From contig CM047809.1 of NCBI GenBank assembly GCA_026214975.1, positions 28,099,375-28,163,374 on the forward strand: a stretch of 64,000 bases of DNA, given 5' to 3'. This document shows positions 42,546-53,583 of this stretch, one piece after another. This DNA is from Gentiana macrophylla. Its lineage: Eukaryota > Streptophyta > Magnoliopsida > Gentianales > Gentianaceae. The notes below the pieces were generated by a model. The model saw only the letters and a list, made by a program, of their open reading frames with translations. It was not told the origin of the DNA and did no database searches. Position numbers and translations under genes: made by a program. How positions within the stretch are numbered: position 1 is the first letter of the stretch; each line of letters opens with the position of its first letter.

Positions 42546-42982
42546 GAGGAGTTTCGTCCTCGAAACTTGAACATACCTGGTAAGTTCAAAAAGTCTGGAA
42601 ACTCTGTGATCATATCATCTTCCACTTCCCAAGTTGCTTCGTTTACTGTGTGGTTGCTCCACTGTACTAATACCAAAGGAATCATCCGCCTCTTGATCAT
42701 ATTTTCCTTCCTATCCAAAATCTTAACCGGTTTTTCATCATATGCGAGGTTATCTTGAAGGATCTCCGGATCAACTGTGGATTCAACATCCAACTTCGTT
42801 AAACATTTCTTCAACATCGAGACATGGAACACATTGTGAACTCTTGACATAGATTCCGGTAGCTTAAGCTTATAAGCTAACGGTCCAACTCTCTCGAGGA
42901 TCTCAAAAGGTCCGACATACCTTGGACTTAGCTTTCCTTTTTGTCCAAATCGCTTAACTCCCTTCATTGGTGAAGCTCTCAA
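42542..42982 (-). pseudogene. Gypsy E integrase C-terminus with chromodomain
   Basis: The minus frame has the integrase C-terminal GPY/F-type region (RYVGPFEILERVGPLAYKLK, VHNVFHVSMLKK) and then a chromodomain (EKPVKILDRKENMIKRRMIP, VQWSNHTVNEATWEVEDDM). A chromodomain at this place marks the chromovirus branch; HVSMLKK followed by PVKILDRKE is Tekay/Del-like. The domain steers insertion to modified histones in the family. It ends directly before the polypurine tract. A stop upstream separates it from the frame at 43064-43462. Confidence 0.9.
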
Positions 42983-43063
42983 GTAAACTCTATCACCAAC
43001 ATCGAACTCTAAAGGTCTTCTACGGACATCAGCCCAACTTTTCTGGACGGTCTTGTGTGGCTT

Positions 43064-43462
43064 TCAAGTTCTTCTTAACCAACAAAACTCTTTCCTTAGC
43101 TTGTTCAACCAATTCGGCCCGGTAAGCTGCTTCTCTCCAACTTCATCCCAAAACAACGGCGTTCGACATCTTCTACCATAAAGAGCTTCAAACGGCGGCA
43201 TTCCCAAACTTGCATGATAACTGTTGTTGTAAGAGAACTCAGCCACGGGTAGATAATCATCCCATGATCCACCTACTTCAAAAACACATGCTCTTAACAT
43301 ATCCTCAAGTGTTTGGATTGTTCTTTCCGATTGTCCATCCGTTTGAGGTGAAAAGTCAGACTCAAATCCAACGTTGTGCCCAAAGCCTTCTCGCAAACTC
43401 TTCCAAAACCGACTAATAAACCGGCACATCACGATCGATACAATTGAGACAGGGGACTCCAT
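43064..43462 (-). pseudogene. Gypsy E integrase core, 3' part
   Basis: Minus-strand frame with RFISRFWKSLREGFGHNVGF, TDGQSERTIQTLEDMLRACV, WDDYLPVAEFSYNNSYHASL and PPFEALYGRRCRTPLFW. This is the second half of the gypsy integrase core; Glu of SERTIQ is the third catalytic residue. The frame ends at 43064 with a stop or shift before the C-terminal domain. Confidence 0.9.
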
Positions 43463-43956
43463 GTAGTTTCACAATATTGTCCAAATAAAGTGTGGTCATC
43501 TTCTTCAATGACATATCCACTTTGGTTGGTAAGAAATGAGCCGACTTTGTTAGTCTATCCACAATGACCCATATCATATCATGCCCACTCTTAGTCCTTG
43601 AAACCGGTGATAAAATCCATTGTAATCTTATCCCATTTCCACTGGGGATGTCCAAAGGTTTAAGCATACCTCCTGGTTTCCTATGCTCGCCTTTGACTTT
43701 TTGACACGTATCACATTCACCCACAAACTTAGCTATTTCCAATTTCATTGAAGGCCACCAAAACGTTCCTTCAAATCCCTATACATCTTTGTAGCTCCTG
43801 GGTGGATCTATAAAAGCTATCCTATGTGCTTCATCCATGACTCTCTGTCTTAAGTCTCCAACATTAGGCACACATAATCGATCTTGGTACCAAAGGTTCC
43901 CATTCTTATCTAGGACATAGCCAATGTAGGCTTTTCTTTAGCAACTCGCTTCAAAT
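43413..43956 (-). pseudogene. Gypsy E integrase zinc finger and core, 5' part
   Basis: The minus frame 43748-43413 carries CDTCQKVKGEHRKPGGMLKP (end of the H2C2 zinc finger), then WILSPVSRTKSGHDMIWVIV, where the FITGLP-type core start is frameshifted, and VIVDRLTKSAHFLP with the first catalytic Asp. The segment 43956-43749 is a frameshifted connection from RNase H (MDEAHRIAFIDPPR-type remnants on the minus strand). At least two frame errors. Confidence 0.82.
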
Positions 43957-45105
43957 CTACCAAGGTGGGTCTTCATCTTGTTTACCCCGAATATCATCCA
44001 TCAACTCTGACCTAGCCAACAACGGTGCCACAAACTGTTGATTCCCAAACTGAGCAAAACTCCGGATTTTCAGCCCATCTAACTGCTCTGCCACATCTTC
44101 AAACCCTGAAACTGCAAACACTGGCTTCCTACTCAACGCATCTGCGACCACATTTGCTTTACCCGGATGGTACTGAATATCCATGTCATAATCCTTCACG
44201 AACTCTAACCATCTTCGCTGCCTCATATTCAAATTCTCTTGAGTGAAGAAATATTTTAAACTCTTGTGGTCCGTGAAGATTCTTGCCTGGACTCCGTACA
44301 AGTAGTGCCTCCAAGTCTTTAAGGCAAACACTACCGCTGCCAACTCTAAGTCATGTGTTGGGTAGTTCTTCTCGTGTATCTTTAGCTGTCTAGATGCATA
44401 GGCTATTACTTTTCCCCTTTGCATCAACACACAACCTAAACCTTGTCCCGAAGCATCGGTGTACACATCATAATTATCAAAGATCTCTGGAACTGTCAAG
44501 ACTGGTGTTGTAGTCAATCTATCCTTCAGAGTCTGAAAAGATGTCTCACACTCACTAGTCCATTCAAACTTCACATTCTTTTGTGTAAGTTTGGTGAGTG
44601 GTGTGGCTATTTTGGAAAAGTCTTGCACGAACTTCCTGTAGTATCCGGCTAACCCCAGAAAACTTCTTACTTCTGAAACTGTAGCAGGTCTTGGCCACTT
44701 CTCAACCGCTTCTATCTTTGCAGGGTCTACTTGTATACCATCTCCAGATATCACATGTCCCAGAAAACTGACTTGCTTCAACCAAAACTCACATTTCGAA
44801 AACTTAGCAAACAACTGTTTCTCTTTCAAGGTCTTCAACACTATTCTTAAGTGTTCTTCATGTTCTTTCTCATCCTTTGAGTAGATAAGGATATCATCTA
44901 TGAATACTATCACAAACTTATCCAAATATGGCATGAAAACATGTTGCATCAAATCCATGAATGCTGAAGGAGCATTAGTGAGTCCAAAAGGCATAACCAA
45001 GAACTCATAATGTCCATACCTTGTACTAAAAGCCGTCTTAGGTATGTCTGCCACTTTAATCTTCAACTGATGGTAACCAGACCTAATATCAATCTTAGAA
45101 AACAC
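43957..45105 (-). pseudogene. Gypsy E reverse transcriptase and RNase H
   Basis: A 382-codon minus frame. [38 protein letters not shown], catalytic [30 protein letters not shown] and [13 protein letters not shown]. RNase [41 protein letters not shown] and [20 protein letters not shown], ending [15 protein letters not shown]. All key residues look present. It is the in-frame continuation of 45921-45115, separated only by a stop codon at the NRF position, and ends in a shift near 43957. Confidence 0.92.
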
Positions 45106-45114
45106 TCTCTTTCC

Positions 45115-45956
45115 TCAGAATCGATTAAACAAGTCATCTATCCTTGGTAGTGGATACTTGTTCTTGATGGTGAGGTTGTTCAAGGCTCTATAATCTATAC
45201 ACATTCTCATGCTACCATCATTCTTCTTAACAAACAACACAGGGGCTCCCCACGGTGAAGTACTTGGCTGAATTATATTCCTTTCTAACATATCTTTTAG
45301 CTGAGCTTTCAATTCTTTTAATTCAGCCGGTGCCATCCTATATGGTGCTTTTGCTACTGGTGCTGCCCCCGGTACTAACTTGATTTCAAACTCAATTTCC
45401 ATATCCGGCATATTGCCTGGTAACTCATCCGGAAATACCTCGGGGTATTCTCTTGCTATAGGGGTTTCATCCAACTTAGGCTTAACTTGCTCTACATCCA
45501 TTGCATACAACAAGTAGCCTTCACAACCTTTGTGACATGCTCTTATAGCCTTAACCGTTGAGATTATCGGATGACGCTTCTTACTTGGCTTGTACATGTT
45601 ACCTTGAAAGGTCTTAGAAGATTTTCCCGGCACCTTAAAGGTTACTCTCTTTTCTCTACAGTCCAAGTGAACAAAGTTCTTGGACAACCAGTCTATTCCC
45701 AAGATAACATCAAAGTCCGCAAAGTCCAACACTGTAAGGTCACTCTTGCAACGGTAAGATCCTACACGAATGTCTACTTGAGGTATCAACTTTGTCACTT
45801 TAGTAACTCTTCCTAACGGTGTAGTTATTTCCAAAGTGTTCCTTAAAGCTTCCATGGGTATGTTTATTTTCTTAGCAACCTTAGAAGACACAAAAGTGCT
45901 AGATGCTCCGGTATCAAACAAAGCCTTAACTGCTATATTGTCTAATATTATCGTAC
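45115..45956 (-). pseudogene. Gypsy E protease and RT N-terminus
   Basis: The minus frame begins, after the splice acceptor at 45957, with a strand leading to [14 protein letters not shown], the aspartic protease active site, then [13 protein letters not shown]. The RT start follows ([50 protein letters not shown]). One premature stop at 45115-45117 separates it from 45105. Proteolytic and RT motifs are otherwise intact. Without the 96-bp segment 45957-46052 this frame is continuous with the zinc-knuckle frame of gag (46053-46278). Confidence 0.9.
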
Positions 45957-46052
45957 CTAAAAATGTAAATTCATTTATTTTAATACAACTATAACATGAT
46001 TTAACATGTCATAATAGTACTTGAATAACTTAGAATGAACAAATTAAAGTAC
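45957..46052 (-). other. Probable 96-bp intron between gag and protease of gypsy E
   Basis: On the minus strand the sequence CTCAG/GTACTTTAAT ... ACATTTTTAG/GTACG has a GT start, AG end, a T-rich acceptor and AT-rich body. Removing it joins DDNVIS to [19 protein letters not shown] in one frame, the normal chromovirus gag-protease connection. Unspliced RNA meets a TAA after GTLICSF. AGGTAC is repeated at both joints, so the intron may have arisen from an insertion. Confidence 0.7.
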
Positions 46053-47285
46053 CTGAGATAACATTGTCATCTGGCTCCACAATCTCTGACTCCATAGCAA
46101 AAACTCGAACCGGTCGGCTTGAATTTCCTCTTCCGCTTGCTTGACCCTGACTTTCTTTACCTCCCTTGGTTGGACAATTCCTTGCAAAATGTCCAGGATC
46201 TCCACAGTAGTAACAACTGCCTGTGTTAACCTTACATTCACCCGAATGATGTCTCTTGCATTTCTGACAAGGGTGCACTTCTTGCGACGGTGTCGCTGAA
46301 AGATCTTCGACGTCTTCTTCACATTCTCACTTGGGGTCTTTGCCCGACTAGTTCCTTGACTCGTCCCAAATGTTCTCTTAGCACCAACTATCACCGAAGG
46401 CCTTTTCTTAAAAGTTTCAACTTCGATGGCCTTGTTTAATAATTCTGCCATATTCCTTGGTGTAGCTCCCATCATACCGGCTTGTATCTCACGAGATAAT
46501 CCATTCTTATAGAGGGCCATTTTCTTTTCTTCAACTCTCATGATTTCAGGATAGAACCTTCCCAACTCGTTGAAACGATTGGTGTATTGAGACACGGTCG
46601 TGTATTGACCTTGACTATGTTTTAGAAACAAACTTGCTTGATTTGCCTGAACCGCGGGTGGATAGTACTCATTGTAGAAAAGTTCCTTGAATTCTTTCCA
46701 ATCCTTAATCTTACCTCGGCTGCTCTTCATTGCATCAAACCAACTCTCCGCCGTACTCAACAAAAAACCCGCAGCTAACTGAGCCATCTCTGTTTCAGGC
46801 ACCTTCATATTTCGACATGCCTTTTCAAAGCTCCTCAACCACATCTCAGCCTTGAGTGGTTCTACATTTCCATGAAAGTCTAGCATACGGTTTCTTTTCA
46901 GCCTAGTGTGCCAATCCACGGGTGGTGCCTGCTCAAACGCTTGTGGTCTAACCGGAGGGCAAACAGGTGGGTAACCATAGGGTACATGTGGTGCTTGAGG
47001 TGGATAAGGTGGTGGATAAACTTCTGTCACTGGTGGTGGTACAAAACCCGCTGGAATATCACTTACCATCGTAAACTGAACCGAACTTCCCACATTCCAT
47101 TGTGAAGGTTGCTCCTGGTGAGATCGCGGTGTGGGGGTCACAGTATGAGAGGGTGGTGAGTAGCTCGGGTGAGGCGAAGGATTCTGCCTCACAAAGCCTC
47201 TTCCTACAACCGGTGTAGTATTGCCTGCCTCTGGTCTAGTTCCTGAACTTCCAGCCCCATGAACATCTCTTCTCATTGTCACCAT
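46053..47285 (-). pseudogene. Gypsy E gag with zinc knuckle, one frameshift
   Basis: The minus-strand ATG at 47285 begins a Pro-rich N-terminus (residues 25-110), then the retrotrans_gag core (FHGNVEPLKAEMWLRSFEKA, AAGFLLSTAESWFD, WKEFKELFYNEYYP, QYTNRFNELGRFYPEIMRVE, GLSREIQAGMMG). Near 46290 the frame shifts; the CCHC knuckle CYYCGDPGHFARNC with CQKC upstream is read in frame 46278-46053. Gag forms the particle and the knuckle binds RNA. The C-terminal part runs into the putative intron at 46052. One indel is therefore enough to explain the break. Confidence 0.9.
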
Positions 47286-47368
47286 TCTGAAAGATCAAGA
47301 AGATCAGAATGCTACTAAGTGATCTAAAGAAACTTATCTCAAGAGAGGAATTCTAAAGGACGCTTTGC

Positions 47369-47380
47369 TCTGATACCAAC
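47369..47380 (-). promoter_or_regulatory. Primer-binding site of gypsy E
   Basis: On the minus strand GTTGGTATCAGAGC follows the LTR end GGGGCGTTACA, giving TGGTATCAGAGC, the tRNA-Met primer site, two bases after the LTR. Confidence 0.9.
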
Positions 47381-48173
47381 TGTAACGCCCCGTTCCCGGA
47401 TACCGAGTCCTTACCCGGAAATAGAACGTTCGGCACGTATAATATAAAATAAATTCTATATTATACGTAAGCCTCTACTACGTCGTATCGAGTTTCGCAT
47501 TTACGGAAGCTAAAAGACTCGGGTATAGTTTTTTTTTGTACATGATAAGAATGAAAACACAATCATACTAAAGATAGAAAAGATATCTTACAACCACGAT
47601 ATATAAACTTTACAACAGTACGGTGTCTTAAAAGATAAACAACTAGTATCTTGCAATAATTCAAAGAAATACAACAAGTCTTGAAATGGAAATGCAACAT
47701 AATTTTTGAAGGAAATAACATAGTCTAGAAATATCAAAAGAACAAGATAAAAGCATCAAAGGTCGTCTTCAAAATCCTCATCGAACTCCAGTTCAACCTG
47801 TTCATCTTCTCAATCCCCAAACACAACAAACATGCATTTGAGGTAAGTACAAACGTACTTAGCAAGAAACAGAAGCTATTGCATTAACTAGATTTCACAA
47901 AGAAAGGTTTACATTGTTATTAAGTTATCTTTATTTGACGGTCTCAATTCTAGGGTTCACTTCATGCTCATCAACCTGTTGTGACTAAACGTTTCTAGCT
48001 TAACTCAGGTTTGTTACACCGGCACTCAAGGGCACTACGCATGGTGCTACCCACCACGAGGTATCATTTACAACATATTGGCGGATCACACCAATATCCA
48101 CGGGGGAAAGCCCGATAGTGTGCACGTTCGGCGAAGTCCCACTACCATTTAGCCGTTTATAGGCCAGTAGAGT
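47381..48173 (-). mobile_element. 5' LTR of gypsy E, truncated
   Basis: Starts TGTAACGCCCCGTTCCCGG and follows the 40272 copy closely up to GGCCAGTAGAGTTA, where unrelated DNA begins. About 790 of 2,260 bp remain; the U3 half and the promoter are lost, so this copy could not be transcribed from its own LTR. Confidence 0.88.
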
Positions 48174-49079
48174 TAAGAAGTTCGTTAACTGTCATTAATT
48201 TTAATAATAAAAATTTAAAATACATTTTGACGGCCATTAATAAAATAGTTGTAAAGTAATAAAAAAATAAGTGAATATACAATAAATTAGGGGTAAACTG
48301 AATAAAAGTTATTGGGAGGGACAAGTACACTGGTGGTACCAACCCTAGGAATTCCAACAACTGCTGGGAGTTAATCATCAAAGTTATGGAATTAATTTCC
48401 CATGTTCAACAAACATTTTTCATCTATTTTCAGCCTTCTTAAAACCCCTTTAACACAATTTCTCACCTTTCATCTCCACACTCGTACTCTTTTCCCTCAA
48501 GTATCTGCAGCATATCTTAGGCAAAAAACAGGTGAATTCAAGTGTCCAAACAGCAAGCTAAGATGAGGTTTGCTCAGTAACTTTCTTAGTTCTCTCTTGA
48601 CGTTTAAACACTGTTTACCGGTTATTTGTGGTCATTCATCTAGTTTATAAGTTTTTTAGACGAGACTCATAGTATCGAAAGGTGGAGAAGAACTGTTTGG
48701 ACCACACATGTAGTTAGATTTGTCAGAGAAGATGTGTGGACTCACGTATTCTTATAAGAGAGCAACGATCCTGATTTTCCACAATGGAGTCTGGTGAAAG
48801 TAGGTTACGGATTTTCAGAAACATGAATAGTGATATTATGTTTTCTGAGATTTTCATGATGATGTCAAAATCAGGGCATGAACCCAACAATAGCTGAATA
48901 ATTTAACATGTGCTTAATGGTATCATTATCATTATTATGATTTTAGTTTCTGGTTTTCTATAGTAGAAGGCTTCATGATTTGAAATTGTAGATTCGGATC
49001 ATGATTGAACGATTCGGATCCGGGTTATTGGGTAAAATCCGGATCGGGTCTTTAAAATATGGATCCGCCCCTGATTGAG
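48174..49079. other. Intergenic DNA, no gene recognised
   Basis: No supportable coding frame. A stretch at 48420-48540 (C/T-rich, ending AAACAG/GTGAATTC) looks like an untranslated exon with a donor site but nothing downstream confirms a gene. A lone hAT-type end, ATGGATCCGCCCCTG, lies at 49059-49073. Confidence 0.45.
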
Positions 49080-49097
49080 ACTAATGTTACGTTATTT

Positions 49098-49291
49098 TTT
49101 TTTAATTACAATTGAAAGAAACTATAACTATTTACAACCACAATTGTGGACTAACACCCATATATTGTGAGAATAACTTTCCTAAAGAGGAAACTACACT
49201 GGAAGCAAATTTCGCTTCCAGAAGGATTCGAACCTGAGACCTCAAGGTCTCAGGGCCTCACCTCTAGCCAGTTGAGTTAGGCCCCATTGGC
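49098..49291 (-). mobile_element. tRNA-derived SINE, 194 bp
   Basis: Flanked by 18-bp direct repeats ACTAATGTTACGTTATTT (49080-49097) and ACTAATGTTACATTATTT (49292-49309), one difference. On the minus strand it begins with a tRNA-like head: A box TAACTCAACTGGCTAGAG and B box GGTTCGAATCC, 40 bases apart, then AGCGAAATTTGCTTCCAG, and ends in an A-rich tail. All are hallmarks of a pol III SINE moved by a LINE. Confidence 0.9.
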
Positions 49292-49395
49292 ACTAATGTT
49301 ACATTATTTACCGATGCATTTTTCCTCGTTCGAACAGGCCATGTGCTTTCGCAACAACTATATACTTGATTAACAAGCTTCCCACCCAAACTATT

Positions 49396-49568
49396 TGTTA
49401 AGGATCAAGCGTTTACCGTTGTACTAAAACCAATTGGTGTTAGTAAATGCGCAATCAATGTGTCTAACACTTGCACAAATTTTTTTTTATTTTAATAATG
49501 TTCCAACCAGGGTTCGATTTCATGACCTCTGGCTCTGATACCATGTTAAGGATCAAGCGCTTACCGTG
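49396..49568 (-). mobile_element. Second TRIM copy, truncated
   Basis: Shares TGTTAAGGATCAAGCGTTTACC and ACCAATTGGTGTTAGTA with the TRIM at 30654, here inverted. The tRNA-Met primer site is on the minus strand at 49532-49543 (GCTCTGATACCA on plus), followed by the second terminal repeat beginning at 49544. That repeat is cut after about 25 bp by the LTR at 49569. Confidence 0.82.
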
Positions 49569-49792
49569 TGTTAGAGATAAATGTTACATGAGATAAATAT
49601 GGAGTCAAAAATCAAAGAAGAGACATAGATGTTTGGTTTAAATAAATGGTTTATATTTGTTTTCTAAATTATTTAAAATTATATTATGATAAGACTTCTC
49701 TCTTTTATAAAGAGAAGTGGTGTAATCTTTTTATTCAATTCAATAAAACAGTTGTTCAGAGTTTCCGTCTGCGTATTATGATTTTTTCTTTA
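49569..49792 (+). mobile_element. 5' LTR of short non-autonomous element F
   Basis: Starts TGTTAGAGATAAATG, contains a TATA-like CTCTTTTATAAAG (about 49705) and a poly(A)-type AATAAA, and is followed by TGATATCAGAG, a degraded tRNA-Met primer site. Parts of the same LTR recur at 50457-50543 and 57380-57550. Confidence 0.75.
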
Positions 49793-50456
49793 TGATATCA
49801 GAGACAGGGATGGGGGTTCGAATGCCTTGACATTGGTGAACCCTCGCCCGTTCTGTTCTTCCGCTCGGAAAAAAAAAAAGAAGACAAAATATCGTGTTTG
49901 CATTTTGCATTTCTTTTGCACAAGGTTCTTCCGCTTGAAAAAAAAAAAAATATCGTGTCTGCATTTTGCATTTTTTTCCCCTTGTGATGCATTCATCAGT
50001 TAGCAACTTTTTTCAATAAAACAAGCGGCCATAATGATTTGTTTTTTTGGTCCATGCACATTGGTCTTTTAGAGATCATCTTTTTTTTAGGTTTTTTCTT
50101 CAATAAATAAATAATCACTCTTGATATAACATATGATATTTTCATTTTCCATCTGTTCTATCTCTATTTCTTTTAATGCAATTCAAAAAAATACAGATCT
50201 AAGGCAACAATCATTGTCACAATGAAGAAAATTCTTCCGTCGGACGGTGCAATGCGGTAGAGCATGTTTACCACATCAGAAAGGATTGAACAGGTTTCTT
50301 GACGATAACAACAACAAAATAGCCATGGGCTAAAAGCCAAGAGCCGAGAGCCCCAAGAGCCGGGAGCTAAAAGTCGTGGGTGTCAAAAAGTCGCGTATCA
50401 TCATTTTCATTGACCGACAAACGTCGCCTCCGACCCGGCACCGCTTATGGAGGAGG
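49793..50456 (+). mobile_element. Internal region of element F, non-coding
   Basis: About 660 bp with no gag or pol. It has two copies of TCGTGT-TGCATTTTGCATTT (49892-49970), a string of AAGCC/GAGAGCC words (50330-50370), and a purine-rich GGAGGAGGT (50449-50457) right before the second LTR, a possible polypurine tract. Overlapping frames at 49776-50006 come from A-runs. This structure is that of a small non-autonomous LTR element. Confidence 0.65.
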
Positions 50457-50543
50457 TATTAGAGATAAATGTTAGAGGAGATAAATATGGAGTAAAAAAA
50501 AAAAAAAAAAGATAGAGATGTTTGGTTTAAATAAATGGTTTAT
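50457..50543 (+). mobile_element. 3' LTR of element F, left part
   Basis: Begins TATTAGAGATAAATG (TG changed to TA) and matches 49569-49663 up to AATAAATGGTTTAT. It is then cut by a LINE; the remainder is at 57380-57550. The last 18 bases (50526-50543) are the LINE target duplication. Confidence 0.82.
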
Positions 50544-50695
50544 TTATTTATTTTAATAAGAAAGATTTTATCATCGATAATTATGAGATGAGATCCTTCC
50601 AAATGTGCTTCCATAAAACCAATTTGAAACTCACAAAGCCGAGTTTCGAGCTTTTGGGAGAAAAAAAAATGAGAAAACAAAAAGAGCCAACGAAG

Positions 50696-51736
50696 CTAAA
50701 GATCAAATATTTGCTTTTTCTTTCGAGTTCGAGTAGTCTTCTTAGCCGGAGTAAACTTTTCTTCAAACTCTATGTCCGAAATGTACTCACTCCACTGAGG
50801 TTTCGGGTCTAAACTCATATATCTGAGCTCCGCTTGGATAGAGGCTTGACTATGTATACTTGATGACTTTAGAGCTTGCTTTGTCGAAGGCATAGATAAG
50901 ATCTCGAACGGATTGCTTATTGGACAACCTTCAGAGTACTCTATCGCTTGCTTTACCGAACTAATTGGGGCAGCTAGAAGTACTCCCTCCTTAACAGTTG
51001 CAGAACCTTTTGTGATTGTTGGTACAACTTCAGGCCCTTGGTTTGCTGCAACATCAAGATTTTGAGAGCCATCATCCATTCGTGTAGTTAATGCCTTGCT
51101 ACCCGAGTTCTCAAAATTATTCTGATCATAGGATGCGAGACCCATATGTGCCTGATTTGATTTGTCAGCAGCAACCTTGCTTCCTTCAACCTTTTTTACT
51201 TCATGGGCATGCTCCATTCCCTTAAGTTGAGTCCTGTTTATAGCAACCATTGGACCAGGAGCCGCTTGTGTCTTTACTGTGGCAAATTTCCGTGACCTGC
51301 AGCCTTTGTGACTAAAGAAGAAGCCAAATCAACTTCCTCAAAGGCAGCAGTAGCTGCAACATTATCAAGTTCAGTAGCTTTGGAAAATTTAGCCAAATCA
51401 ACTTCCTTATTTCTCTTGGCCACCATTTGATTTGCATCGAGAGTAGAAGAGAATGAAGTTGTAGCTACGCCTTGAAGTTTTACATGTGGAGGGGAATTAA
51501 TTAAAGGATTAAAATGTTGTGTATAATGGCTCAGTTGATTCTGCTGCTCCCCTAAATTTCTGTCCCCCTCCAATTGTGAAGATTCATTCACAGTTTGTTG
51601 ATGTTGTTCAGAGTTAGAGGAGGATGGCTGCTTTTGCCTCCAAATCTGGGCTGGGGCCCCCGATGTTCCAGTTTTCCTAGCATTGTGCCCAGATTCTTGA
51701 TTTTGATAGTCAGCATAATGAGCTTGTTGTGGATTT
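50696..51736 (-). pseudogene. LINE ORF1 C-terminal part
   Basis: Minus frames 51591-51274 and 51250-50696, separated by one stop or shift near 51260, plus an upstream extension to 51736 (GTSGAPAQIWRQKQ). The sequence is low in conserved motifs, rich in Ser, Gln and Ala, ending in a basic KKTTRTRKKK tail. It is recognised as LINE ORF1 by its position downstream of the DUF4283 part and by the Q/S-rich composition of plant LINE ORF1 C-terminal regions. It is cut at 51736 by the inserted LTR. Confidence 0.6.
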
Positions 51737-53583
51737 TGTTAGTAATATCATCCGCAGCGGAAGCGATTTAAGGATCTAGATCTATAAATTACACGTAATA
51801 AAATAACTAGATCTATATCTACAAGGGGGTTGTAGATCATACCTCTTGGATCTCAAAATCCAAGTTGAAGAACCGCAATAGGAAGATTGCAAGTAGATGT
51901 GAAGAGCACCACGATCTTCCGTACGTGTGATCCAAGCAACTCCCAGTGGAAGGAAATCCTCGTCTCGAATCCTTCCGATATGCTACCCGGAAAAATCTCC
52001 AAGATTTTTCCCCAAAAACCCCTTGGCCGAATTTTATTCCTTCTTCTCTCTAAGAGGAGAAGTCGAATTTCATTGTGTGTGTAAGGCTTAGGAGAACTCT
52101 CTTTATATAGGAGAGTAAAACTTAGCCTCCAATGATTTGATAATTAATACAAAATCAATTATAATAATCCTATTAAATAAAAGATAATCCCATAATATTC
52201 TAGAACAAATCTAGAATAATATTTTTCTTTATTTCTTTCCATAAATATTTATCCAATAAATATTTTATGCACATGTCTTATTAATTCACAAGAAAATAAT
52301 TTCTTGTTCCAAAAATAAGGCTATGGGGCGAAAATACACTTATTGACCTAGTCAATATTAATTTTGCCATTACACAACAATTGGGCCAAGATTATGAAAA
52401 ATGTCTTTTCCACATTATTTAATTATTTAGCCCAACTAATTTAATAGTCTACTAAACAATTAATTCACATATCGTTTTAACAAAGTCCAACAAGAACTAA
52501 ATTAATATTATTAGGATTCGACGTCCGAGAATAGCTATGCTATATTAGGAGGCACGTCGGGGACCATGGACTAATAATCAGTGACTCCGATAAATCAAAT
52601 AAATAATTATCTTACGAACGTAATAATTATATTCGATAAATCAATCACGTGAATATGCCACCATAATCCCGTGACTGCACTCCTCCGATTATGAGATTAT
52701 ATTTATCTCCTCACGAGAATAATAATAAGCGTCCATTGATATAATCATTACATATGGATTAATCCTCCATAGACTGTTCATTCTAAATCGGGAAGTTACC
52801 GTTAACCTTTTTTAGAACCTCTTATCCTTATTTACCATTAACCCCCTAGTGATCAATTAATTCATACAACTCACTGGTAGCTAATCAGTGTAATATAAAC
52901 TCCATGGATCGATCAGTTTCTAGGATTAACAAACAAGGGAACTGTCTATCTACTTCCATAAATGGAAGGAATGGATTCCGTATCTGCGATAACACAGACT
53001 ACTCACTCAATCCAAGACAATGCCAAGATGGGGTGATTCGGACCACGACTCTCGGTGTAATCCTTAACCGTCAAGTCAAACTTCATACGATTCAAGCGGT
53101 TGGATTGTGATCACCTCAGGATTAAGATATATCCATAAATATGATCATCCATTGATTCGATAAGACTTCTCGATTACGGAATTATATCATGAACTCTAAT
53201 CAAATCGGTCCATCCCTATATGATATATCTATCATATATAAATGCCCCACTAGGTTCTCTTAACCGAAAGTCCGGATAAGACAATCACACCTATTGTGTT
53301 ATGGGCGCATTAATAGCACGTTAAAGGAGAGACCCGATACTCTCGATTAACTTCACTATGGGCTAATTGTATTTTAAGTACATCTTCACTAACTCAATCC
53401 TCCCGTGTATATACCATACACTGAGTTAAGTGATTACATAAACGATATACTTTAGGGTTTTCTGTAGTGTAAATACTATTGTCACATCGGTGAATATGAG
53501 AATAATAAATATGAATAATAATGTCAATTCATTTATTAAATAAAACAATTACAAAATTGTCTTTCGGGCATCACACCTAACAA
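51737..53583 (-). mobile_element. 3' LTR of large element G, 1,847 bp
   Basis: Starts TGTTAGTAATATC and ends CATCACACCTAACA, with TGTTAG/CTAACA inverted ends. On the minus strand the LTR start TGTTAGGTGTG is preceded by GCAAGTGGGAGAT (53584-53596), a polypurine tract, so it is the 3' LTR of a minus-strand element. The other end carries CCGCAGCGG at 51754. No ORF in it is convincing. Confidence 0.85.

Noticed and set aside
49180..49280. tRNA gene
   Set aside because: A and B boxes are present but the acceptor and other arms do not pair, and the segment is flanked by an 18-bp target duplication with an A-rich tail, so it is a SINE.
49776..50006. Three overlapping minus ORFs rich in Phe and Lys
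   Set aside because: Product of A-runs in the non-coding interior of element F.
52904..53110. Plus ORF in the large LTR
   Set aside because: Inside the 1.85-kb LTR of element G, no family features.
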